From positions 81,455,599-81,519,598 of the forward strand of contig NC_073306.1 in assembly GCF_027595985.1 (NCBI RefSeq): a DNA stretch of 64,000 nucleotides. The letters run 5' to 3'. This DNA is from Sorex araneus. Lineage: Eukaryota; Chordata; Mammalia; Eulipotyphla; Soricidae. The translations under genes were made by a program, and so were the position numbers. This document shows, piece after piece, positions 43,742 through 54,779 of the stretch (positions within the stretch are counted from its first letter, which is position 1; each line of letters begins with the position of its first letter). Under the pieces are notes generated by a model, which saw nothing but the letters and a program-made list of their open reading frames with translations, did no database searches and had not been told where the DNA came from.

Positions 43742-43920
43742 TTTTTTTTTTTGCTTTTGCTTTTTGGCTCACACCTGGCGATGCTCAGGGTTACTCCTGG
43801 CTCTGGACTCAGGAATTACCCCTGGCAGTGCTTAGGTGACCATATGGGATGCTGCGAATTGAACCCTGGTTGGCCTCATGCAAGTCAAATGCCCTACCCA
43901 CTGTGCTATAGCTCCGGCCA
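43742..43920 (-). mobile_element. Family A SINE
   Basis: GGCTCACACCTGGCGATGC to GTGCTATAGCTCCGGCC. Confidence 0.93.
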
Positions 43921-43960
43921 CGAAAAGATATTACTTGCGTCAAAAATGCTTAAAATGGGG

Positions 43961-44132
43961 GCTGGAGTGATAGCACAGCGGGTAGGGTGTTTGCCTTGCA
44001 TGCGGCCGACCCGGGTTCAAATCCCAGCATCCCATATGGTCCCCTGAGCACCGCCAGGGGTGATTCCTGAGTGCATGAGCCAGGAGTGACCCCTGTGCAT
44101 TGCTGGGTGTGACCCAAAAAGCAAAAAAAAAA
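43961..44132 (+). mobile_element. Family A SINE, near consensus
   Basis: GGCTGGAGTGATAGCACAGC, CCCGGGTTCAAATCCCAG, A-rich tail. Confidence 0.97.
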
Positions 44133-44167
44133 ATACTTAAAATGAATGTTAAGAGGAAATAACTAGG

Positions 44168-44310
44168 GACTAGGGAGATGGCACAACAGAGTAGAGCACA
44201 TGATTTGTGTGCAGGAGGCTCTATTTAGATCTAGTATTTCATGGCCCTGAGAGCACTTAGCTGGGAGTAATCCCAGCACTGCCAGGGTTGTGCACCCCTA
44301 AACTAAAAAT
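44168..44310 (+). mobile_element. Family A-like SINE, old
   Basis: GACTAGGGAGATGGCACAAC head; B box lost. Confidence 0.6.
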
Positions 44311-44332
44311 TTTAAAAGGGGTGAGAAAAGGG

Positions 44333-44505
44333 GCTGGAGCAATAGCACAGCAGGTAGGGTGTTTGCCTTGCACGCGGCCGACCCAGGTTTGATTCCCAGC
44401 ATCCCATATGGTCCCAAGTACCGCCAGGGGTAATTCCTGAGTGCAGAGCCAGGAGTAACCCCTGTGCATCACCAGGTGTGACCCAAAAAGCAAAAAAAAA
44501 AAAGG
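44333..44505 (+). mobile_element. Family A SINE, near consensus
   Basis: GGGCTGGAGCAATAGCACAG, CAGGTTTGATTCCCAGC, A then G8 run. Confidence 0.97.
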
Positions 44506-44542
44506 GGGGGGAGAAAAGAAAAGAAAAGAATATAGAATTAAA

Positions 44543-44700
44543 GGGCCTGAGGGATAGTACAGCAGATGAAGCACTTGTCTTGCACTTGGCCAACCCAGAC
44601 GTAATCACTAGCACCTGTTATGGTCCCCTGAGCACCAAGCACAGAGCCAGGAATAAACCCTGAGCACAGATGAGTGTGGCCCAACGTTTTTAAAAGAAAA
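44543..44700 (+). mobile_element. Family A SINE
   Basis: GGCCTGAGGGATAGTACAGC head and GAGTGTGGCCC end. Confidence 0.8.
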
Positions 44701-44751
44701 AGGTAAAGGAAAGTTATATCTTATAAAATTATAAAATAAAACAATTATAGG

Positions 44752-44930
44752 GGCTGGAGAGATAATCCAGCAGTTAGAGTGTTTGCCTCGCATACAACTG
44801 ACTCAAATTTGATCCTCAGCATCCCAGATGGTCTCCCGAGACCCACCAGGAGTAATTCCTAAGCACAGAGCCAGGAGTAGGCCCTGAGCACTGTTGGGTA
44901 TGGCCCTAAAACAAAACAAGAAAAAAATTT
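44752..44930 (+). mobile_element. Family A SINE
   Basis: GGCTGGAGAGATAATCCAGC head, AAATTTGATCCTCAGC B box. Confidence 0.88.
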
Positions 44931-44975
44931 TTAAACACTAAGATCTTCTCTGATAGTATCAAAATACTATCATTA

Positions 44976-45145
44976 GGGGCCAGAGTGATAGTCCAGCGGG
45001 TAGGGCATTTGCCTTGCACGTGGCCAACCCGGGTTCGATTCCCAGCATCCCATATGGCCCCCCAAGCACTGCCAGGAGTAATTCCTGAGTGCAGAGCCAG
45101 GAGTAACCCCTGTGCACCACCAGGAGTGACCAAAAATGCCAACAT
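44976..45145 (+). mobile_element. Family A SINE, near consensus
   Basis: GGGGCCAGAGTGATAGTCCAG, CCCGGGTTCGATTCCCAG. Confidence 0.97.
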
Positions 45146-45194
45146 AAGTAAACAAAATATTAGCACTAGTGTGAATACATCAAAGCTTCACTTC

Positions 45195-45370
45195 TTTTTT
45201 TTGTTTTTTTTTGGGGGCCACACCCGCAGTGCTCAGGGGCAACTCCTGCCTCTGAGCTTAGCCGCTCTTCCCCCAGGAGTCTGGGGGCGGCCACGCGTGG
45301 AGAACCCTCCCTGCACCCCTACACTAGGTCTCCAGCCCAGACCTTGCGCTTCATAGTTACTCTATCTCCC
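45195..45370 (-). mobile_element. Family A-like SINE, diverged
   Basis: GGGGGCCACACCCGCAGTGC start; head side decayed (TACTCTATCTCCC). Confidence 0.65.
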
Positions 45371-45464
45371 TTCATGTTTTTTCTTTCTCCATCATCAAAC
45401 TCTTAAATGATTATACTTTAGAACCGGATCTTGTACTTATTTCTTTATTTTATTGTGTTGGTGT

Positions 45465-45702
45465 AGGGCTGGAGCGATAGCACAGCTATTGGGCTTTCAC
45501 GCGGCCGACCCGTGTTCGATTCTTCTGCCCCTCTCGGAGAGCCCAGCAAGCTACCAAGAGTATGGAGCCCGCATGGCAGAGCCTGGCAAGCTACCGGTGC
45601 GTACTGGATATGCCAAAAACAGTAACAATAAGTCTCTCAATGAGAGACGTTACTGGTGCCCGCTCAAACAAATCGATGAGCAATGGGATGACAGTGACAG
45701 TG
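45465..45702 (+). mobile_element. Family B SINE inserted in an A SINE
   Basis: Complete B. ATTGTGTTGGTGT is duplicated at 45452-45464 and 45703-45715, inside the tail-side end of an antisense A SINE. Confidence 0.95.
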
Positions 45703-45885
45703 ATTGTGTTGGTGTCACCTCCAGCAGTACTCAGGGTTTACTCCCAACTCGACACTCAGGGATCACTCCATGTTCAGGGCATCACATGGGGTGCCAGGGA
45801 TGGAGCCCGGATAGAACCGTGCAAGGCGAGGGAAGGAACCGTGCAAGGCAACGCCCTACCCCCTGTACTATCTCTCTGGCCCAGA
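45703..45885 (-). mobile_element. Family A SINE split by B
   Basis: GTCACCTCCAGCAGTACTC to CTGTACTATCTCTCTGGCCC, with a GTGCAAGGC duplication near 45820-45850. Confidence 0.8.
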
Positions 45886-45889
45886 GAGA

Positions 45890-46566
45890 TGAATTTTTTT
45901 AGATGAATTTTAATGTTTATTAAGCAGAAGGTTCTGTTTCCTAATCTGAATTTTTAAAACTGAAAAGAGAAATCAAAATCGCCTTTAGCCTTTCAGGCTT
46001 TTGGTTGAAACCTTTCAGCTGCTATTCAACACTGACAATTAAAGCATTTAGAAACTAAGCATTCGAAAAGGCTTAGCTCTCCCTTCCCTTTCTCTCATTC
46101 CCTTTCAGTTCTCAAGGGGAGGAGTTCAGTGGGTGTGAGGTGGTTGGCAGAGGAGGGCAGGTAGATAGGGGCCTGCATTCTGTTTCCTTATTTGAGCCTC
46201 ACAACCAGAGATTGGCTGTGCCTAATCTCAGTCTGCAGGCCTGCCCTGAGGTAATATTGGATAGGTAACTTTCACAACAGAGAGAAAGAAGACTTCATTT
46301 CTTTGAACTTGGAGATAAATATTCTACTTAAGAAATCAGGTTGATATTTATGATATTTATACACACCTGAAAATGTTGTGACATTTTGGGAAATGACGAG
46401 GCTCAAATAGCTTTTTGGCATTAGGAACCCAAAGCTCCTGCCAGATGACATTTTTTTTTCTCAAGGGAGAGAGGATGAACTGAAGGGAAGAAAATTTTGA
46501 TTCACACTGAATGTCTGGCTTAGATGTCAAACCTTTCAGCCTGAGAATGTGACTCCTTATTCCTGG

Positions 46567-46617
<51 letters not shown>

Positions 46618-46855
46618 GCCACAGAATCTGTCAACCACAAATAATCATTGTTAACTTGCTCTTGAAACCAGAGCCATTAAGAAAAATATGAAAAGCCTCT
46701 TTCAAGATCATAACATTTTAGAGAGCAAGGAAATAAGATACCTGCCTAACCTGTTTTTCTAAGGAAGAGCTGGAAAATGTGCTGACCTGCTGGATTATAA
46801 ACAGGAATGATGACTTTTCTGCATTTCTTCTAGATTTTAAATAGAGAGTGTGGAG
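45890..46855. other. Mostly single-copy stretch with (GT)n
   Basis: A (GT)22-type microsatellite at 46570-46614; otherwise no repeat or gene recognised. Confidence 0.5.
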
Positions 46856-47005
46856 CTTGAGAGAAACAGTGACTAGGGTGCTTGAATGTGGCGGACCTAG
46901 GTTTGTTCCCAGCACTCCACATACTCACTGAACCTCACCATGAGTGATTCATGAGCACAAAGCCAGGAGTAAGCCCAAACACTGTCGGGTGTGGCCAAAT
47001 AACAT
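46856..47005 (+). mobile_element. Family A SINE, old
   Basis: GAGAGAAACAGTGACTAGG head, TAGGTTTGTTCCCAGCAC B box. Confidence 0.7.
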
Positions 47006-47039
47006 AAATAAATGAGTAAATCAAGAGACAATATAAGGA

Positions 47040-47195
47040 ACTGGGGAGTGGTACAGGGGTTAAGGTACTTGCCCTACATCTTGCCAACCCCAGTTTTAAT
47101 TCCTAGCATCTCATAAGGTTCTCTGAGCACTGCTAGGGGTCACTTCTGAAATAGTCCCTGAACAACTCTTGGTTTGGTCCAAAAGAAAAAAAAGA
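47040..47195 (+). mobile_element. Family A SINE, old
   Basis: CTGGGGAGTGGTACAGGGG head, CAGTTTTAATTCCTAGC B box. Confidence 0.7.
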
Positions 47196-47199
47196 CAAT

Positions 47200-47345
47200 G
47201 CGAGACCAGGGAAATGGGTTAGCCAGCTGAGAACATGCCTTGTATGTGGGACACCAGATCTGATACCTGAGATCACATGTTCCCCAGAACACTGCATCAG
47301 GAGTAGCCCCTAAACACCCAATGTGGCTCTAAAACCAACATTTAA
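47200..47345 (+). mobile_element. Family A-like SINE, old
   Basis: GACCAGGGAAATGGGTTAGC head, CAGATCTGATACCTGAG B box. Confidence 0.65.
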
Positions 47346-48070
47346 TTAATTATTTTTTAAAAACAATGTGCACAGGAAAATAAAATTTCTGTAACTTGGT
47401 TAATGGTAAAAACAATGGAGGAGAGCATCTGGGACAGTTGGACTCATGCATTTAAGCTCCAAGGGCTTGTGTTGGTTGCAGAAAACAACTCACATTTCTG
47501 CAGAATGTAAACTAAATTTCTTTGCATTTACTGTAAAACTCTTTCCTGTCAAAGTATATCTTAGAAGATTCAGCTACAAGATTATGAAAATCTACAAATC
47601 CCAAAGGGTGGTTTTCATCTGAAGTTACAGTTAAATATCCAAAGGGATGACTAAGAATGAGTAAAGGTCCCTCCAGCCTTCGGGAATATTTTCCTTCTTC
47701 CAGTTTTACTTTCCCTGTTAAAATCTTATTTCAACACTGGTAAAGGGATGAGTCTTTGGTTTGCTTGCAATCTTTGATCTGGTGAAATTGGTTCCAGCCA
47801 TAGACCTCTGTTTGCAGGTTCATATTCTATCCTTCACCTGTTACTTGCATCCAGAGGTGACCAGAATACACCTGTTACCAAGCCATGGGCTCCTTGCTGG
47901 GGTTGACCAACCAGGACACTGGGCAATAGATTGATGAAACCGATGACAGTGAATGAGTGAAAATTTTTACTCCCCCTGCTTTTTCTCTCTCTCGCTCTCT
48001 CTTTTTTTTCTGAGAAATCTTGGACTAAAGATTATGGTTCAAGGTAATCATCTTCATGGTCACATTTGAG
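47346..48070. other. Unassigned, apparently single-copy
   Basis: No repeat family or exon recognised; a CTCT/T-run lies at 47985-48012. Confidence 0.35.
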
Positions 48071-48071
48071 G

Positions 48072-48245
48072 TTTTTTGTTTTTTTGATTTTTTGGGTCAC
48101 ACCCAGCAATGCTCAGGGGTTACTCCTGGTTCTGCACTCAGGAATTACTCCTGGTGGTGCTCAGGGGACCATGTGGGATGCTGAGAATTGAACCCTTGCT
48201 TGGCCGTGTGCAAATATCCTACCTGCTCTACTATTGCTCCAGTCT
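48072..48245 (-). mobile_element. Family A SINE
   Basis: GGGTCACACCCAGCAATGC to CTATTGCTCCAGTCTCC. Confidence 0.95.
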
Positions 48246-48391
48246 CCAACACATTTGACTTTCTGAGTTCTGGTTAATTGTTCCTTCCCTTTATCACCAT
48301 CGGATGGGACCTAGGATTATCCTTGGTGATTCCATTATACCTTGTCCACATCTTTATGAGCAACCCCTAATAAGTTAACTCATTAAGAGAG

Positions 48392-48560
48392 CCAGAGAGT
48401 GTATAGGGGTTAAGATGCTTGCCTTGCACCTGGCTGAACATAGTCTATCCTAGCACCATATATGCCCATCCACTTGCCAGCATCACTAGGGATTACTTAT
48501 AAGCACAAAGTCAGGCATATTCCTTGAGCACTAAGTGTGGCCCAACCCCCTTGCCTGAGC
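48392..48560 (+). mobile_element. Family A-like SINE, old
   Basis: AGAGCCAGAGAGTGTATAGG head and AGTGTGGCCCAAC end. Confidence 0.65.
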
Positions 48561-48569
48561 AATAAAATT

Positions 48570-48742
48570 AGTTTTTTCTTTTTGGGTCACACCCAGCAAT
48601 GCACAGGGATTATTCCTGGCTTTTCACTCAGGAATTACTCCTGGCGGCGCTTGGGGGACCATATGGGATGTTGAGAATCGAACCTGGGTTGGCCAAGTAC
48701 AAAGCAAATGCCCTACCTGCTGTGCTATCGCTCCAGCTTCCC
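48570..48742 (-). mobile_element. Family A SINE
   Basis: GGGTCACACCCAGCAATGC to GTGCTATCGCTCCAGC; flanked by CCTGAGCAATAAAA-like sequence on both sides (target duplication). Confidence 0.95.
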
Positions 48743-48937
48743 TGAGCAATAAAACCTTTTAATCCACATAGGAATATTCTAAGTCAGCTGTGCCATCTAT
48801 CTCTTGCTAGTCATTCTGCAAGTTGTACCACCACCACAGTCCTCTAAGGACAGAGACAGCCAAAGACCCTATGGGGAAATAACCAGGGGGCTGGCTGGAG
48901 AGACAGTCCAGGAAATAAGATACTTGTCTTTTTCTCT

Positions 48938-49125
48938 CCCTCTCTCTTTTTTTTTTTTTGCTTATTTGGGTCACTCCTGGCTGTGCTCAGGGGGTTCTCC
49001 TGGCTCTGCACTCAGGAATTACTCTTGGGGGTGCTCAGTGAACCCTATGGGATGCCGGAGATTAAACCTGGATCGATTGTGTGCAAGGCAACTGCCCTAC
49101 CCTCTATACTATTGATCCGCCCCCC
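48938..49125 (-). mobile_element. Family A SINE
   Basis: GGGTCACTCCTGGCTGTGC to CTATACTATTGATCCGCCCC. Confidence 0.88.
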
Positions 49126-49127
49126 AG

Positions 49128-49265
49128 GGCACTTGACTTACATTTGACTGCAGCAGCCGGCCCTGATTTGATTCCTGGACCCACATATTGTCCCCTGAGC
49201 GCTGTCAGGGGTCACCTCTGAGCACTACTCAGTGTGCCTCAAACACTCTCCCCCAACCCCAAAGA
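49128..49265 (+). mobile_element. Family A-like SINE
   Basis: TGATTTGATTCCTGGACCC B-box region and TGTCCCCTGAGCGCTGTC body. Confidence 0.7.
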
Positions 49266-49765
49266 AGGAAAGAACCAAGGGGGGCTGATAAGGTGCTCTT
49301 GGAGTCTCAGACAATGTGAGCATTCTCTCTCTGCCTGCTGCAGCTGTTTCTGAGCCTCTCCCACATTCCACTCCTCAAACTGGCATCCTTCACCCCCTGC
49401 CACTCTGACACCCATCCCAGTGCCTGGGTGCAAAGCTCTGTGGCTGCTTCAGCTCACCCATCATTCTGGTCCTGCTCTTGCCATCTTACTTCCCAGACTG
49501 CAGTTTGGCCCTCTAAATTGTGAATCCCTTCATGTCTAAGAGACTGAAATGAAGGCACAGGTCATGCAATGTACAGGAAAGAGGGTTCAAAAGCCTCTCT
49601 ACACTCCAGATGCAAGAAAGAAACGTTCTTGCTCTTTGTTGTGGAACCCTTGTGGCACAGTGAAGGGGGTATACAGGAGTGAGATGGGGAATGTGTGTGA
49701 CTCAGAAACCTGTGATGGGGAAAAGCCTGTTTTGCTCCAGAGAAGGATCTAAAATAAGATTTTGA
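49266..49765. other. Unassigned stretch
   Basis: No repeat or gene recognised. Confidence 0.3.
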
Positions 49766-49767
49766 GA

Positions 49768-49905
49768 GGCCTGAGTGATAGTACAGCTGGTAAGGTGCTT
49801 ACCTTGCACGGAGCCAACCTTGGTTAGATCCCTGGCATCCCATATGGTCTCCTGAACCCTGCCAGGAGTGATCCCTGAGCACAGAGCCAAAAACAAACCC
49901 GATGG
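49768..49905 (+). mobile_element. Family A SINE
   Basis: GCCTGAGTGATAGTACAGC head, TTGGTTAGATCCCTGGC B box. An antisense A head fragment follows at about 49910-49965. Confidence 0.85.
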
Positions 49906-49965
49906 AAACCAAGCTGTCCTCGTGCAAGGCAAGCGTCTTATGCACTGTACTATCTCTCAAGCCCC

Positions 49966-50738
49966 CTTACTGAACTTTTTATACCACTTTCTTTGCTATC
50001 TACCTATTACTCTGGAAAACTGGGGAAACGTAGATCCATGAATAAAAATGACCTATATCCCTGTCCTGGACAATTTTGTATCTCAGACATCAGTCATATG
50101 ACGGCTGAATCCTCAAGCACTAAAATGGAGTTCAGAGCATTTACTGGATTCATCAAGGACTTATGATCAAATAAGTTTTACAAAGATTCTGTGGATTCTC
50201 AGACTAATCTACTTTGCAAAACATATTAAATATGAGATATTAATAGAAAGAGGCATTGAAATTCCATTCTTTCACAGAAGTGAATCACGCTGCCAGTTAG
50301 GGATAATACATAATCAATTCTGAATCTAAAATGATTCTAGAAAGTAGAGACTTGGCTCAAGGTTACATCTTGCCTCCCCAGAGATCTTCAGCATAGAGCA
50401 CGGTGCTGAGAAGTGAAGGCCTGAAACAGATTAATCCTGGCCCCAGAAGCTGTCCAAGCATGCGTGAGAGCTTGGCATTGTAGAAAATGGTTAAGCTATC
50501 TATCAGTTTATTTCAGAACAGAAGTTGCTTAATGATAGCTTAAATCGTCCACTTTTATGATTAATATTGTTTTTACGCTCTATTTATTTGTATGTGTTGG
50601 AAAATAAATGAGAGGATAAAAAAGGAAGAAAATAATATTTCTATCACTCAAACCCAAGGCTCCTTAACATTCTGCTTCCAATATTTTATATGTTCATACT
50701 GTTTTTCTGTGTGTTTGTTATTACTTGTTGATATTTTG
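49966..50738. other. Unassigned, apparently single-copy
   Basis: AT-rich, no SINE, LINE or exon recognised. Confidence 0.35.
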
Positions 50739-50739
50739 T

Positions 50740-50890
50740 TTAGGCTTTGGTGGTGCTCTGTGGCCATTCCCAGCTTGATGCTCAGGGGTCATTCCTGATG
50801 GTGCTCAGGAGACCATGAGGTGCCAAGGATCTAACCTAGAACTCCTGGATTCAAACCACAAATTTTAATACTTTGAGCTATCTCTTGGGC
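50740..50890 (-). mobile_element. Family A SINE, old
   Basis: GATGCTCAGGGGTCATTCC, GAGCTATCTCTTGGGCC. Confidence 0.7.
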
Positions 50891-51045
50891 CATACCTGGT
50901 GATGCTCAAGGCGTACTCCTGGCCCAGTACTCAGGGATGACTTGTGGTGGTACTCCAAGGATCATCTGTGGTATGTGGGATCAAAACCAGATTGATGGCC
51001 TGCAAGATACACGTGCTACCCTCTGAACAATTTTCTAGTCATGGA
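50891..51045 (-). mobile_element. Family A SINE, old
   Basis: CATACCTGGTGATGCTCAAG start; decayed head at right. Confidence 0.65.
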
Positions 51046-51186
51046 TTGTGCCTAGTTAAAAGCTATTCTGTGCTGATAATGAGGAAGGTTCTGCAAGTGT
51101 GGATGTGGGGAACTGATGTGAAATCCCCATACCTTGCAAATTTTGCTGTGAACTAAGACAGCTCTTAAAAAATTAAGTTGAGAGGC

Positions 51187-51270
51187 ACAATCCCTGAGTA
51201 CAGAGCCAGGAGTAAGTCCTGAGCACCACTGGGGATGATCTAAAAATAAAACAGAACAGAACAAAAAAGG
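51187..51270 (+). mobile_element. Family A SINE, 3' fragment
   Basis: CAATCCCTGAGTACAGAGCC to an A-rich (ACAGA)n end. Confidence 0.7.
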
Positions 51271-51499
51271 AAGCAATTCATACTTACCTCTCCAGAACAG
51301 TGGGAAAGCTGAGTGCTTTCTGTATTTGCATTCAAGGATGGGGCTCAGGTGTTTCCCAACCCCCAGCTCCTTCAGCCTAGAACTTCTTCTGTGATGCCCA
51401 GACATTCGTCCACCACAACAGGTACTTTACTTTGAATAAAACTCCAACACTTTTTGTTCATTTGTTTTATTTATTTATTTTGGACACACCAGCTGTGCT

Positions 51500-51684
51500 T
51501 AGGAGAGAGAGAGAAAACAAGAAAGAAAGTGTCTCCCATAGAGGGAGGCTGGGCGTAGAGCGGTGGGGTGTTGGGTGATGGTGGTAGGAAACAGGGGACA
51601 TTGGTAGTGGGAAATGTGCACTGGTGGAGGGATGGGTGTTGGATCATTGTATGACTGAAATTCAATTATGAGCAGCTTTGTAAT
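51500..51684 (+). mobile_element. L1 3' UTR end
   Basis: AGAGAGAGAG, CTCCCATAGAGGGAGGCTGG, GTGCACTGGTGGAGGGATGG and GACTGAAATTCAATTATGAG match the longer copy at 52.9-53.3 kb. Confidence 0.8.
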
Positions 51685-51689
51685 GTTCT

Positions 51690-51812
51690 GGCTCAGCACT
51701 CAGGAATCCCTCGTGGAGGGCTCAGGGGACCACACTGGATGCTGTGGATAGAAACCTGGTCAGCAGTGTACAAGGCAAGAGTCCTATCCATGGTACTATC
51801 CCTCCAACCCCC
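51690..51812 (-). mobile_element. Family A SINE, truncated
   Basis: CTGGCTCAGCACTCAGGAAT to TACTATCCCTCCAACCCCC. Confidence 0.85.
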
Positions 51813-51870
51813 AAACTTCAACACGAGAAATATTCACACTATACACAGGAGGTTTTAATAAGACTACTCA

Positions 51871-52106
51871 CTGTCACTGTCATCCCATTGCTCATCGATT
51901 TGTTCGAGCGGGCACCAGTAACGTCTCTCACTGTAAGACTTATTGTTACTGTGTTTGGCATATCCAATACGCCACGGGTAGCTTGCCAGGCTCTGCTGTG
52001 CAGGCTCGATACTCCTCTCGGTAGCTTGCCAGGCTCTCCAAGAGGGGCGGAGGAATCGAACACGGGTCGGCCGCGTGAAAGGCGAATGCCCAATCGCTGT
52101 GCTATC
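51871..52106 (-). mobile_element. Family B SINE, complete
   Basis: RTE 3' end, inverted RTE 5' UTR and tRNA head all present. AATAAGACTACTCA duplicated at 51857-51870 and 52107-52120. Confidence 0.96.
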
Positions 52107-52120
52107 AATAAGACTACTCA

Positions 52121-52934
52121 TTTTGGGGATATTGTGCCACCAGGAGGTCAACCTGTACCTGCAGAGCAAGTGCATCAGCAGCCTGATGGTAACTTCAGGC
52201 TTCCAGATACTCCAAAATTGCCCCTGTGCCTTTGGCAGGACCCAAAAACTTGGGGCCAAGTTTACCAAGAATTTAAATGACTAAAAGTTAGATATGTGGG
52301 AGCCACACCCACAAACCACCTCTGGCTCAGCTATATAAGCTCATTTATTGGCACTATTTCAGAGGCACATAAATCTCAAAAGAGATCAAAAGCTGCAGTT
52401 AGGGGCTGGAGTAATATCACAGTGGGTAGGGCATTTGCCTTGCATGCGGCAAACCCAGCATCCCACATGGTCCCCTGAGCACTGCCAAGGGTAATTCCTG
52501 AGTGCAGAGCCAGGAGTAACCCCTGTACATTGCCAGGTATGACCCAAAAAGAAAAAGAAAAAAAAAGAAAGAAAAAACTGCAGTTAATCTTGGACCTGAG
52601 CATGGCTGAACAGACTAGAGTAAATCAAAGAGGGGCAGGTTGGCCAGGGGCCCACGCAAGCAGAGCCCCCAGCAGCTGCCTGCTTCCACAATCCAAAATT
52701 GCTGCCGTACCCCCAGCCTGACTCCACAGTCTCAGGATGGACCTCACCAAGACGGAATCTGCTGAAAATTTGGGTATGTGAGTTTTGTGACTAAAATCTC
52801 CAGGATTTCATGGAGTTGGGATGGGCTACCTCCCCTCACTTCCCTATACTCCTGGAAGCACTGGCAGTCACATCCACCCCAAAGCGGCCACCCAATTGAA
52901 AAGCTACTTCAGTTTTACCGTCCAAATTAAAATA
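52121..52934 (+). mobile_element. Family D retroposon
   Basis: AGTTAGATATGTGGGAGCC, ACCACCTCTGGCTCAGCTAT and CTAAAATCTCCAGGATTTCA match the 24-kb copy. Interrupted by an A SINE at 52403-52575. Continues after the L1 end at 53269-53345 (TAAATAAATAGCAGTACTTC). Confidence 0.7.
52403..52575 (+). mobile_element. Family A SINE, B-box region deleted
   Basis: Head runs to GCATGCGGCAAACCCAGCATCC. The GGGTTCGATTCC block is missing, so this copy lacks a B box. Confidence 0.92.
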
Positions 52935-53003
52935 CCAAATGCCCCGAATAAACACCATGACTTCTTAGCACCTGTATTGCAAACCATAATGCACAAAAGG
53001 AAA

Positions 53004-53053
<50 letters not shown>

Positions 53054-53268
53054 AAGAAGGAAAGTGACTCCCATAGAGGGAGGCTAGGGGTGGGGCATGG
53101 GGTGTTGGGGGATGGTGGTAGGAAACAAGGGACATTGGTAGTGGGAAATGTGCACTGGTGGAGGGATGGGTGCTGGATCATTGTAAGACTGAAATTCAAT
53201 TATGAACAGCTTTGTAATGGTCTATCTCATGGATATGCAATTTAAAAAATTTAAAAAATAATGCGGAG
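52935..53268 (+). mobile_element. L1 3' UTR end with (GA)n
   Basis: ATTGCAAACCATAATGCAC, (GA)n at 53006-53049, GTGCACTGGTGGAGGGATGG and a TTTAAAAAATTTAAAAAATA tail. Sits inside a D element. Confidence 0.8.
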
Positions 53269-53490
53269 TTCATGCCCAATTCAATCAGCTTAATCAATGG
53301 CTAAATAAATAGCAGTACTTCTACATTAAAAATATTTAAATGTTAAAGATCATAGTTGGAATTTAAATACACTTCAAAGCATGTTTCTACTATTAAAAAA
53401 AAGACTACTAATTGTATCATTGCATCATTATAATAACATTTTTCCAAACAAAACCAGCCTAGAACATTGTTAGTGTAAAAAATATTATGC

Positions 53491-53670
53491 AGGCTGGAGA
53501 CCTAGTATGGTGGGTAAGGCATTTGCACACTGCCAACCTGGGCCAATTTGAGTTTAATCTCTGATATCTAATATCATCCCCTTAGCACTGCCAGGAGTGA
53601 TTCCTGAGCACAGATCCAGGAGTAACCCCTGAGCATTGCCAGTTGTGGACCAAAAAAAAAAAAAAAGAAA
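53491..53670 (+). mobile_element. Family A SINE
   Basis: GCAGGCTGGAGACCTAGTATG head; B box decayed; A14 tail. Confidence 0.8.
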
Positions 53671-53699
53671 TATACAACCATTAAAACTACTACCATCAG

Positions 53700-53815
53700 G
53701 TACTGGAGAGATCATAAAGGGCACATATGGTCCCCTAAACACTGTCAGGAGTGAACCCCGAGCATAAAGCCAGAAGTAAGCCCTGAGCACTGCCACATAG
53801 GGCCCAAACCCCTGT
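53700..53815 (+). mobile_element. Family A SINE, deleted
   Basis: GTACTGGAGAGATCATAAAG joins directly to CATATGGTCCCCTAAACAC. Confidence 0.75.
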
Positions 53816-53871
53816 CAGTAAAACTGGCAGTTAGAAAAGTCAGAAGATCATTTGAGTTCAAACACCAAGTT

Positions 53872-54055
53872 CAGGAGTTGGAGAGATGGTACAGGAAGTA
53901 AGGGGCTTGCCTGGTGTGCAACTAACCTTGGTTCAATCTCTGGTACAGTTCCCCAGGCACCACTAAGGTCACTGCTGAGCACAGAGCCAGGAAAAGCACC
54001 CCAAACAGCACTGGGGGTGACGTAACCTCCCTCCCGCTACACATTCCCAATACCA
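53872..54055 (+). mobile_element. Family A SINE, old
   Basis: CAGGAGTTGGAGAGATGGTAC head, TTGGTTCAATCTCTGG B box. Confidence 0.7.
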
Positions 54056-54209
54056 AAGCAAACACAGCAAATTGACCGCAGACTAGCTCTGCCCAGCAAG
54101 CTCTGACACATCTCTGCTGCATAAACCCTGGGTCAGGACTGCTGGGCAATCCCTAGCTGTAGACATAGACACTACAGGTCACAGAATGCTGTTTGTCCAT
54201 TTCATGTTT

Positions 54210-54664
54210 CTTTCCTTCTTTCTTTTTTTTTCCTTTTTTTGTTTTGCTTTTTGGATCACACCCTGGACTGGAGCGATAGTACAGCGGGTAGGGCGTTTGC
54301 CTTACACGCAGCCAATCCAGGTTTGATTCCTCCGTCTCTCTCGGAGAGCCCGGCAAGCTACCGAGAGTATCCCGCCCACACGGCAGAGCCTAGCAAGCTA
54401 CCCGTGGCGTATTCGATATGCAAAAAACAGTAACAGCGAGTCTCATAATGAAGATGTTACTGGTGCCCACTTGAGCAAATCAATGAACAACTGACAACAG
54501 TGCTACAGGGTCTCACCCAGGGATGCACAGGGGTTACTCCTGGCTCTGCACTCAGGAATCACTCCTGGCAATCACTTGGGGGACCGTATGGGATGCTGGG
54601 AATTAAACCTGGATTGGCCGCATGCAAGGCAAACGCCCTACCCTCTGTACTGTTGCTTCAGCCC
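54210..54664 (-). mobile_element. Family A SINE carrying a B SINE
   Basis: T-rich tail and TTTTTGGATCACACCC at 54210-54267, then B, then GTCTCACCCAGGGATGCAC to TACTGTTGCTTCAGCCCC. Confidence 0.9.
54268..54507 (+). mobile_element. Family B SINE inside an A SINE
   Basis: GGACTGGAGCGATAGTACAG head through CTCTCTCGGAGAGCC to GACAACAGTGCTACAGG tail. Confidence 0.93.
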
Positions 54665-54779
54665 CCATTTCATAGTTCTTACCCACGGTAGAGTTCAGGA
54701 GTCTGAGATCAAACCCAGGACTCAGACATGCAAAGCATGCACTTTGGCACCCCCACACCCATCTCCCTGGGCCTAACTC

